DNA of 11,519 bases, taken from Candidatus Pacearchaeota archaeon. Its GTDB lineage: Archaea; Nanoarchaeota; Nanoarchaeia; Pacearchaeales; GW2011-AR1. Position 1 is the first letter of the stretch. The number at the start of each line of letters is the position of its first letter. Both the position numbers and the translations under genes were made by a program. The DNA is taken from contig NZER01000099.1 of the NCBI GenBank assembly GCA_002690445.1, positions 1-11,519 on the forward strand, written 5' to 3'. Shown here piece by piece: positions 5,358 to 11,519 of this stretch. The notes under the pieces were generated by a model. That model searched no databases and was not told the DNA's origin. It was given only the letters and a program-made list of their open reading frames with translations.

Positions 5358-8300
5358 TAGTCTGTCAGTACCGTGCGAATAGCCCTACTGTCAACAGTAA
5401 ATTGACCGAAGCGCGATTTCTTGGTAAGCGTATTTTCTATCTGGCCCTGTATACGAGGCATAGCTGATTCAATTAATCTAAGCAATTCCTCATCTCCATT
5501 ACCATTAATGACAAACGTATTATTTATTGACACCCCACCTTGTCCCGACTGCTCTTCGCGCGACATGATACGTTCGCCGCCATGAACAATAGCCCCTACA
5601 GCGCGAGAAGGTGGGCCGGGAACCATAGCGCCATGACGAGCCGTTATTTCCCAAGCAGTACCCGCAAGCCCCGGATGGGTCCGACCTAATGATCGAAAGG
5701 GTGCAAGATCTGGATCTCCCCCTGCCGCAAGATCGAAAAATCCTCTCTCTAACCCCATCATTCCCCTACTCATTAATGCCGCCGATATTGCATTTCTGTC
5801 TATCCCGGCAAAAGCCCCCTTGGACAATTTACCACTCAACAAAGCATATCCTATGGCCGTATTTGCTCTTTGTTGCGCGGGCATAACCCGCTTAGCTGAT
5901 CCACTACTTCCCGTATCCGTGGAACCATAGTCTCTAGTAGTTGTTGCTCCTGCCCCTGCGAATTGACTTAAAGAAGCTAATACGCTTTCTATGTCCATAT
6001 TTGGCGGCACATCTAAAACCCCTAATCTCAACGCTTCATAAAAATCTTCTAGTACCTCCGCTCCAGACATATTGTCATACATAGCACGAATCTCAGAGGC
6101 GTCGAAATCCAAAGGAAGATCTGTTAGCTTTTCTGCTACTGCCGAGTAAGCCTCCCACCACTCCTCTTGTCCTATTGTGAATCTCTTAAGGAAATCCGCA
6201 CCAACACCCGATTCAATAGCTTTAGCGAGATTGGCTATCTTCGGCATCATACCAGCTATTGGTGTTAAGAAGTTTTCAGTCACCTCTCTTGTAAAACCCA
6301 ATGATACTTGGAATGCATTTATAAATTCTTGACTTGCAACATCTATCTCAGCCCATAGATCCTCTCTTTGAGTTAGACCTACAATGCCTCCTCCAACTTG
6401 AATAGCTGTAGCTTGCTGTTGTATAAACTCTGCTTGTTGCTGTGCCCTCTTTACATCCGGTTCTCTGAAAAGCTTGCCCGCCGTAGCTCCAATAACAGTT
6501 CCGATCACCGCACCCAGTGGGCCAAACGCTGTACCTACCAGATTCCCCAACGTCTGGCCCAATGCCCCGCCTATCGCCCCGCCTATCTCCCCACCCGGTC
6601 CGAACATTTTGCCAATCTGCGAACCAAGGAAGGCGGCGGCAAGTGTCCCAGAAAAAGCAGCTTTTATTTCCTGTCCAGACGTTGAACCCAGCCCCAGTAT
6701 ATCTGCGATTGAATCGCCAATGGAAGCGAGCGAATTCGCGCTAAACTCAGCAACTACTTCTAATACTGTAGATACTTTACTTGCAACACCGCTTAAAACA
6801 TTCCAAACATCTTGAGCCGTCCCGCCCTTTAAAACATCAGACACAAAGGATAGGGTGCTACTAAGACCCTCACCTACTGTACTCACAACATTCCACAAGC
6901 GATCTGGAGTGACTCCTTGAACGACGCTCGATGTGAACTTAAGGGTCTTCTCTACTACTGTGGCTGCATCCTTGACTATGTTCCACAAAGTTTCTGGCGT
7001 AACATCTTGAAGGACGCTAGTCGTGAACTTAAGGGTCTTCTCTACTACTGTGCTTACATCTTTAATAATATTCCACAAGGCAAGTGGCGTAACACCTTGA
7101 AGAACGCTAGTCGTGAACTTAAGGGTTTTCTCTATTAATGTGACGCCATTTTTGACCATATTCCAGATATTTTCTGGCGTAGCACCCTCCACCGCACTTT
7201 TAACGATGTCCGTCGTGAACTTAAGTGTCTTCTCTATTAATGTGGCACCCTCCGTGAGCATATTCCAGAGCTTGTCTGGCGCAACGCCCTCCACTGCACT
7301 TTTAACAATGCTTGTCGTAAACGTGAGAGCCTTCCCCAACCCTTCAGCGCCAGACACAAACGTGTTCCAAATGTCGTCTGGCCCCACCCCTTTTATCATA
7401 TTTGTTGTAATATCAATTGCCTTGTTTGTAAACTTTTCAAAAGCACTTGAGGCATTATCAACAAGGGTAGCCGTTATATCAATAGCTTTATCTGTCCAAT
7501 CTCCCATCACATCTACAGCAGAACCAGCTAGGGTAGCCGTTATATCAATACCTTTACTCGCCCATGTCTGCATCGCCCCCACCGCAGTGCCAGCTAGATT
7601 CGCAGTGATTTTAATAGTTTTATTTACAAACCTCTGCATCATTCCCGCCGCAGGGCCAGCTACATTCGCAGTGATTTTAATAGTCTTGTTTACCCACTGC
7701 TGTGCCGCTCCTACAGCAGTACCCGCTATATTCGCAGTGATTTCAATAGTTTTATCCGCAAACCCTGCTATTGCGTCAAGTGCAGTACCCGCTATATCCG
7801 CAGTGATTTCAATAGTTTTATCCGCAAACCCTGCCATTGCGCCAAATGCAGTACCAGCTATATCCGCTATTATACTAATAGTCTTACCCGTAGTACGAGA
7901 GATCACCTGCCCAAATTCTGTAAGCTTGCTCCATGCATTGCCAAGCGCATTGAGAGTAAAATCATAAGCTTGACCCGCTATCTTCGGTATCCCATCACCA
8001 CTTACAAGCCATTTGATTCCTTCCCATGCACTGCCAAGCAAATTAACCGTAAAGTCCCAAGCTATGTCTACTAGACCAATAGACCAACTAACTATATCCT
8101 TCAACTTGCCCCATGCACTGCCAAGCAAATTAACCGTAAAGTCCCAAGCCTTCCCGATAGACTCTGTTATGGCTGTTTTTATCGCTACAAGTTTTTCCTT
8201 TATAGTATCTAATTTGGTCCCCATATCCGTAAAACCTTCCGTTACCGTTTCCGGCATAACGTAAGGTTGATCAAAGGTACCAAATCCGCTTGCCCCTGCA

Positions 8301-10684
8301 CTACCGACAGAAGAAAAAGCCTCAGTAACTTTTGCAGCTTCGTCACCAGTAAGCCAGTCTGCAATTCCCGATACCGACCACGCTGCAAAATCCGTTAGGC
8401 CACCCATCACTGCGTTTGAAAGACCCGTAGTAAGATCATCACGCAACGATGAAGTAAGCGCGTCTTTTATGGCCTCACCAAACCCCCGCATCCTTCCCAA
8501 GAATCCCGTCTGACTCTCTAATTGACTAAATAGGTCATTTATACTTTGTGCTACATCTGGAGCCATTGTTGGATCAACAACAAGACCTCCGAGGCTCCTC
8601 CGTATCTCTTCAAAACGATCCCTGAGCTTCTTTGTTAACGCAGTGTCACCCGAAAACTTTTCAAGATCCTCTCTCAATGTGGTAAGTCTTAGTCCAACAT
8701 CGGTGCCGGGACCAGCTTGACCGGGAGCGGCTGCAATATCTTCACCCGTCATTGTGACAAGTTCCGCTAAACTGTGTCCCGTACCCATCGGATCGGTAAG
8801 AAACTTCAGTGCATCCTTAGTCGCTTCAATATCTTGCCTTCCGAATATCAGTACATCAAAACCTTTTTTAAAACCGCCCTGCAAAGCCTCCAATGTGTTT
8901 TGAACTGTTTGAGCCGTAAACTGCTCCATAGAGAGCAAGCCTTTTTCGTACTCAGCCAATCCCGCCTTCGCTCCCTTAACAGCGTCTTTAGCATAACGAC
9001 CCATCGCCTCACTAATTCTTTTCCACATTTGCTCAAGTCTACTGCCAGCCGCCTCTATCTCTCCGGTGTCTTTTGCCTCATCCTTCATTTTCTTGTTAGC
9101 TTCTCTAGCTGCGTCAACCGCTTTTTTGTAGTCCTCCTGTACTCCCTTTGCCCTCTCTATCAAAGAGGCAAACGCTTCTTTTTGCTCATCCGTAAGACCT
9201 GCCAATTCTCCGAGATGCTTGGCTTGATCCACCAATCCCTCTAGCATTATGTCAAAGCTTGCTGAAGCGGTATCTCCTAAAGTGTCCCAACCAGCTATGT
9301 AATCATCTAAGTATGTTTTTGTTTCTACCGAAAGATCTGGCGGCTTGAGTTCCTTACCAAGCTTAATGGTGGCCGCCATTGTTTTTTCCGTCCACAGCGT
9401 AATGGCTCTTCCCCATTCTTCATTAAAAAACCCAACCGCATCCCCGAATCCAAGCATCACCTCTTTAAACGCCATGTCTAAAGGATGCAGAAATAGCTTT
9501 TGTGCGGCGTATGCGAGCATCTTAAAGGCATAGTCCCAATCATTTATAAGAAATTGAATTATAAATGCGAATTGCCTGTGTATAAGACCGTCATGTCCCC
9601 ATATCTTCTTAGCCCATAAAAAAGCTATCTTTATGGTCGCGGTAAGAGATGTTCTAAAAGCTTTTATCAGAAATGTTAGCAGATCTGATATGAATCCAAT
9701 GGGATCTGTAAAAATCTTCTTAAATACCTGCAACCCTACTTCTTTCAATAACCCAAAAGCGTCCCCAATCAAAGCAACCGACTGAGGGATTACTGCTATG
9801 GCCGCAGTGACTTCTATTGTAATAAAATCTGTTACCTTCTGTAGTTGTACTCGTATCTTTTCTGTAAACTTTAACTGTGCGTCTAAATGACCTACAAATC
9901 GCTGTACGGAATTATTTACCTTCACCATACCTTGAGCGACAGTGCCACTTGTAACTGCAAACTCAGTTCTAATCTTGTCTTGCTGACTAAGGATAGCCTT
10001 TATAACCCCTTCAGCAGTAAGCTTGCCTTCCGATCCAAGCTTGCGAAGCATACCTACATGCGTCCCCATACCCTCTGCGATAGCTTGAGCAAGACGCGGA
10101 GCTTGCTCCAAAACAGATCTAAGCTCATCGCCACTAAGACGAGCAGAAGCAAGACCCTGACCTAGCTGAATGACAGCCGCTTGCATCTCTTGCGCCCCTG
10201 CGCCAGAAATGGTAAACGCCTTACCCACTGTTTCCGTAACGGAAAGGAGATCCTTCTGAGTGAGATTCAGTCTACCGGAAACACGGGCAAGACGCCCATA
10301 TAGCCCTGCTGTTGCATTGAACTCACTACGCGACTCTTGAGCTAGTCGAAACAATTTCTCCGTAGTGGAGTTCAGATCCTCGTTGGTTTTCTTTACCAAC
10401 TTCAGCCTGTTGGCTGTTTGCGTCCAAGCATCACCATAGGCAATTATCTTTTGAATAGACAGCGCACTTGCAATTCCAAGAACAGCACCCTGCACTGAGA
10501 ACAAAGCGCCAATAGCAGTCTTTGCCCCTTTTCGTATACCTCCTAAAGCACGACCATATCCTGTGGCCCCACTCGACGCTTTAGCCGTAGCTCCACCAAG
10601 ACTTCCAAGCGCACTATTTACTTTGCGTATAACCTGAGAAGCATTGTCTTTGGCGTTTATTCTAATTACAACTTCTTCAGCCAC
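5357..10684 (-). CDS. Tail tape measure protein (1775 aa)
   Basis: This giant protein sets tail length and is expected to lie inside the tail tube. It begins VVIRINAKDNASQVIRKVNS, a common tape measure opening. About residues 77-270 match the N-terminal tape-measure domain (YGDAWTQTANRLKL, LSGDELRSVLEQAPRLAQAI, GSEGKLTAEGVIKAI). Hydrophobic helices occur at about 290-350. Residues 846-1305 are tandem repeats in three sub-families. A Gly-rich hydrophobic segment at about 1345-1405 (GGAIGGALGQTLGNLVGTAF) is a candidate membrane-inserting part for DNA delivery. The end contains HGGERIMSREEQ and a final SRFGQFTVDSRAIRTVLTD. The start is GTG: an in-frame TGA only two codons upstream (10688-10690) excludes anything longer, and GGAAAAG lies 7 bases before it. 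The GTG overlaps the end of the chaperone frame. Confidence 0.96.
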   Translation of the reverse strand: MAEEVVIRINAKDNASQVIRKVNSALGSLGGATAKASSGATGYGRALGGIRKGAKTAIGALFSVQGAVLGIASALSIQKIIAYGDAWTQTANRLKLVKKTNEDLNSTTEKLFRLAQESRSEFNATAGLYGRLARVSGRLNLTQKDLLSVTETVGKAFTISGAGAQEMQAAVIQLGQGLASARLSGDELRSVLEQAPRLAQAIAEGMGTHVGMLRKLGSEGKLTAEGVIKAILSQQDKIRTEFAVTSGTVAQGMVKVNNSVQRFVGHLDAQLKFTEKIRVQLQKVTDFITIEVTAAIAVIPQSVALIGDAFGLLKEVGLQVFKKIFTDPIGFISDLLTFLIKAFRTSLTATIKIAFLWAKKIWGHDGLIHRQFAFIIQFLINDWDYAFKMLAYAAQKLFLHPLDMAFKEVMLGFGDAVGFFNEEWGRAITLWTEKTMAATIKLGKELKPPDLSVETKTYLDDYIAGWDTLGDTASASFDIMLEGLVDQAKHLGELAGLTDEQKEAFASLIERAKGVQEDYKKAVDAAREANKKMKDEAKDTGEIEAAGSRLEQMWKRISEAMGRYAKDAVKGAKAGLAEYEKGLLSMEQFTAQTVQNTLEALQGGFKKGFDVLIFGRQDIEATKDALKFLTDPMGTGHSLAELVTMTGEDIAAAPGQAGPGTDVGLRLTTLREDLEKFSGDTALTKKLRDRFEEIRRSLGGLVVDPTMAPDVAQSINDLFSQLESQTGFLGRMRGFGEAIKDALTSSLRDDLTTGLSNAVMGGLTDFAAWSVSGIADWLTGDEAAKVTEAFSSVGSAGASGFGTFDQPYVMPETVTEGFTDMGTKLDTIKEKLVAIKTAITESIGKAWDFTVNLLGSAWGKLKDIVSWSIGLVDIAWDFTVNLLGSAWEGIKWLVSGDGIPKIAGQAYDFTLNALGNAWSKLTEFGQVISRTTGKTISIIADIAGTAFGAMAGFADKTIEITADIAGTALDAIAGFADKTIEITANIAGTAVGAAQQWVNKTIKITANVAGPAAGMMQRFVNKTIKITANLAGTAVGAMQTWASKGIDITATLAGSAVDVMGDWTDKAIDITATLVDNASSAFEKFTNKAIDITTNMIKGVGPDDIWNTFVSGAEGLGKALTFTTSIVKSAVEGVAPDKLWNMLTEGATLIEKTLKFTTDIVKSAVEGATPENIWNMVKNGVTLIEKTLKFTTSVLQGVTPLALWNIIKDVSTVVEKTLKFTTSVLQDVTPETLWNIVKDAATVVEKTLKFTSSVVQGVTPDRLWNVVSTVGEGLSSTLSFVSDVLKGGTAQDVWNVLSGVASKVSTVLEVVAEFSANSLASIGDSIADILGLGSTSGQEIKAAFSGTLAAAFLGSQIGKMFGPGGEIGGAIGGALGQTLGNLVGTAFGPLGAVIGTVIGATAGKLFREPDVKRAQQQAEFIQQQATAIQVGGGIVGLTQREDLWAEIDVASQEFINAFQVSLGFTREVTENFLTPIAGMMPKIANLAKAIESGVGADFLKRFTIGQEEWWEAYSAVAEKLTDLPLDFDASEIRAMYDNMSGAEVLEDFYEALRLGVLDVPPNMDIESVLASLSQFAGAGATTTRDYGSTDTGSSGSAKRVMPAQQRANTAIGYALLSGKLSKGAFAGIDRNAISAALMSRGMMGLERGFFDLAAGGDPDLAPFRSLGRTHPGLAGTAWEITARHGAMVPGPPSRAVGAIVHGGERIMSREEQSGQGGVSINNTFVINGNGDEELLRLIESAMPRIQGQIENTLTKKSRFGQFTVDSRAIRTVLTD
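6770..7423 (-). repeat. Seven tandem 30/34-residue repeats in the tape measure gene
   Basis: Residues 1088-1305 hold seven units of 30, 34, 34, 30, 30, 30 and 30 residues. The consensus is roughly K-T-L-K-F-T-T-S-V-(V/L)-x-x-V-T-P-x-x-L-W-N-x-V, and the L/I/V-W-N is kept in every unit. The two 34-residue units carry four additional residues (KSAVEG in place of a shorter linker). As DNA, 6933-6962 and 7023-7052 are an identical 30 bases at 90-base spacing, so part of the array arose recently. Confidence 0.92.
7424..7885 (-). repeat. Seven tandem 22-residue repeats in the tape measure gene
   Basis: Residues 934-1087 are seven exact 22-residue units with consensus K-(T/A)-I-(E/K/D)-I-T-A-x-(I/L)-A-G-T-A-x-x-A-M-x-x-(F/W)-x-(D/N). 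No unit gains or loses a residue. As DNA the period is 66 bases; 7733-7768 and 7799-7834 are an identical 36-base block. The array runs without a break into the 30/34-residue units, which keep the opening K-x-(I/L)-x-(I/F)-T. Confidence 0.93.
7886..8149 (-). repeat. Three leading repeats (W/Y-DFT motif) in the tape measure gene
   Basis: Residues 846-933 contain three units of 29, 31 and 28 residues, opening with AWDFTVNLLGSAW, AWDFTVNLLGSAW and AYDFTLNALGNAW. The spacing pattern x-D-F-T-x-N-x-x-G-x-A parallels I-E-I-T-A-x-I-A-G-T-A of the following 22-residue units, so all three arrays are probably diverged members of one repeat family. A perfect 40-base direct repeat (8023-8062 and 8110-8149, spacing 87 bases) marks a recent copy. 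Confidence 0.85.
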
Positions 10685-11108
10685 GTTTCATCTTTTCCAT
10701 TGTTTGCTTGGTTTGCTGCATTCGTTGATTCTCTGACTGCGTCCCTGCCTGATGATCATAAAAAGCTCTCTCTATAGTAGCAAAAGCCCACATCAGCCAA
10801 TTATCTTGTTCAAGCAACGGACCTTCGTGGGGCATAGACGATCTTGCCAGCACACTTCCACTAAGTCCCGGTGCAACAGAATGACACATAAAGAATAAAT
10901 CTATTACGTCCCACAAATCCAACCCAACCAATGAAGTAGAGCATTCATCTATGTATACAGGAATACTATCTTTAAATCCTATAAGGTGACTTGATCCTGT
11001 GTCGGGATATTTTCCTCCGCAGTTTCGCTCTTCTTGTAGGTTGTTGGCGATGCATTCTCCACACTCAAAGCGGAGTCCTGAGCAGTAGGCCCAGACTCCG
11101 CTTCTAAG
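10677..11108 (-). CDS. Tail assembly chaperone, frameshifted T-like extension (143 codons after the slip)
   Basis: This frame is the continuation of the chaperone gene after a -1 slip at 11108-11114. It is open from 11120 down to the TGA at 10677 and overlaps the zero frame by about 140 bases. The fused product would be about 274 residues: 131 from the first frame plus 143 here. The extension starts LRSGVWAYCSGLRFECGEC, with Cys at fusion positions 140, 147, 150, 161, 187 and 206, then a mostly helical part (GLDLWDVIDLFFMC, NWLMWAFATIERAFYD) and a Lys/Gln-rich end. A TTG at 10931 could give an 84-residue protein, but it would discard the Cys-rich part and I see no good ribosome site. In lambda-like phages the minor G-T fusion binds the tape measure and recruits tail tube subunits; position just before the tape measure gene fits. 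Confidence 0.82.
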   Translation of the reverse strand, partial: LRSGVWAYCSGLRFECGECIANNLQEERNCGGKYPDTGSSHLIGFKDSIPVYIDECSTSLVGLDLWDVIDLFFMCHSVAPGLSGSVLARSSMPHEGPLLEQDNWLMWAFATIERAFYDHQAGTQSENQRMQQTKQTMEKMKRG

Positions 11109-11500
11109 TTTTTTGCTTCTTCATCGGTCCCCGTAGAAACAGTTACTACATGATTGAATATCTCATTAATCAAGTCCATGTGATCTGCTCCCAATGCGTC
11201 AATCACAGAACCGGGGTCCGACACTTCACCATCATCAACAATAATATTCTTGTAGTTGGAAGTGTAATTTACTAAGACCTCTCTCAACAATTGCCAGTAT
11301 TTATCAAACGAATCTGGATCTTGTTCATCTATCGCAAGACCACCAAAAAGGTTTACCTTAGTGGCTCTTTGCACTGAAAACATATCCTCTACGGTCAGAG
11401 GTTTAAAGCTGAGAGAGATTTGGTCGTCGTCTGGAAGTTCATCGTTCTGGCCCCACTTAGGGATGTAGGTGCGTTCTTTCCTACTGAATTTTAGGGCCAA
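10979..11500 (-). CDS. Tail assembly chaperone, zero-frame product (G-like, 173 aa)
   Basis: The protein begins ALKFSRKERTYIPKWGQNDE and continues with helical segments (FKPLTVEDMFSVQRA, FDKYWQLLREVLVNYTSNYK, HMDLINEIFNHVV). It ends in an acidic, Ser/Thr/Glu-rich tail after the slip site. Size, charge, and location directly before the tape measure gene fit the abundant chaperone made without frameshifting. The start is a TTG at 11500, supported by TAAGGA (11509-11514) with an 8-base spacer; the next in-frame ATG would be residue 40, too far in. The frame stays open to the right edge, so a start outside the window cannot be excluded. Family assignment is from context and the frameshift rather than from a unique motif. 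Confidence 0.8.
   Translation of the reverse strand: MALKFSRKERTYIPKWGQNDELPDDDQISLSFKPLTVEDMFSVQRATKVNLFGGLAIDEQDPDSFDKYWQLLREVLVNYTSNYKNIIVDDGEVSDPGSVIDALGADHMDLINEIFNHVVTVSTGTDEEAKNLEAESGPTAQDSALSVENASPTTYKKSETAEENIPTQDQVTL
11068..11103 (-). promoter_or_regulatory. Stem-loop just downstream of the slippery site
   Basis: AAGCGGAGTC (11103-11094) pairs perfectly with GACTCCGCTT (11077-11068). Within the loop TGGGC (11093-11089) can pair with GCTCA (11083-11079) with one G-U pair, leaving a bulged G and a five-base loop. The structure starts 4 bases after the heptamer, close to the distance at which stems stimulate -1 frameshifting. No run of T follows it, so it is not a terminator. Confidence 0.88.
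11108..11114 (-). promoter_or_regulatory. Programmed -1 frameshift slippery heptamer A AAA AAC
   Basis: Read on the minus strand the sequence is GC A-AAA-AAC TTA. The heptamer is in the correct register of the chaperone zero frame (codons GCA AAA AAC = A129-K130-N131). Slipping back one base gives AAA AAA CTT and enters the second frame exactly. A AAA AAC is among the most efficient bacterial -1 slippery sites. Confidence 0.92.
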
Positions 11501-11508
11501 TTTATCTG

Positions 11509-11514
11509 TCCTTA
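11509..11514 (-). promoter_or_regulatory. Ribosome binding site TAAGGA before the TTG start of the chaperone gene
   Basis: TAAGGA ends 8 bases before the TTG at 11500. Its TAA may also be the stop codon of an upstream gene lying outside the window. Confidence 0.55.
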
Positions 11515-11519
11515 GTCGA

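Noticed and set aside
7113..7967. Long open frame on the plus strand (284 codons)
   Set aside because: It lies entirely antisense to the tape measure repeats; the 66- and 90-base periods keep one antisense frame open. It has no ribosome site of note and its residues simply mirror the repeat.
10677..10931. Independent 84-residue gene starting with TTG at 10931
   Set aside because: No convincing ribosome site, and the frame is open far upstream to a perfectly placed slippery site; it is better read as the frameshifted extension.
11068..11103. Stem-loop as a transcription terminator
   Set aside because: It is inside a coding region, no run of T follows, and its position right after the slippery heptamer explains it.

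Overview
The window looks like part of the genome of a tailed phage with a long tail (siphovirus layout), or of a prophage. It holds a tail assembly chaperone pair, a giant tape measure protein, two minor tail proteins, a tail fibre, and then a run of very small genes, several of them membrane proteins. Every supported gene is on the minus strand, so the genes are read from right to left and packed almost end to end with start/stop overlaps. The style of the fibre (a repeated 'ATTQSA..NSTK.ATTAYAD' type element and an 'LDDYEEGTFTP' element) and of the small accessory proteins is familiar to me from marine phages. The host cannot be named from the sequence.

Right part (5357-11519), tail shaft: a chaperone gene starts with TTG near the right edge. 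A second reading frame continues it through a canonical A AAA AAC slippery heptamer followed at once by a perfect 10-bp stem-loop, the classic lambda G/GT arrangement. Immediately downstream is a 1775-residue tape measure protein with an N-terminal tape-measure domain and 17 tandem repeat units in three sub-families (3, 7 and 7 copies). Some of these are still nearly identical as DNA.

Middle (1884-5357), tail tip: a 262-residue minor/distal tail protein, a 541-residue hub-like tail protein carrying the IPIVYG motif, and a 346-residue fibre. The fibre looks mosaic: its central part is clearly more GC-rich than its two ends.

Left part (1-1872), small genes: two small proteins translationally coupled to the fibre (84 and 70 residues), a 45-residue Lys-rich peptide, a 38-43 residue single-helix membrane peptide, a 138-residue protein resembling the pore helix plus beta domain of the mechanosensitive channel MscS, a 136-residue coiled-coil protein with a C-terminal membrane hairpin, a 53-residue membrane protein, and possibly the first codons of another gene at the left edge. 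In many phages this position, just after the tail fibre, is where lysis genes lie. No endolysin is inside the window, so a role of these membrane proteins in lysis or in altering the host membrane is inference.

No tRNA, rRNA, CRISPR array, insertion sequence, integrase or clear promoter or terminator was seen. No gene-free stretch longer than about 70 bases exists.
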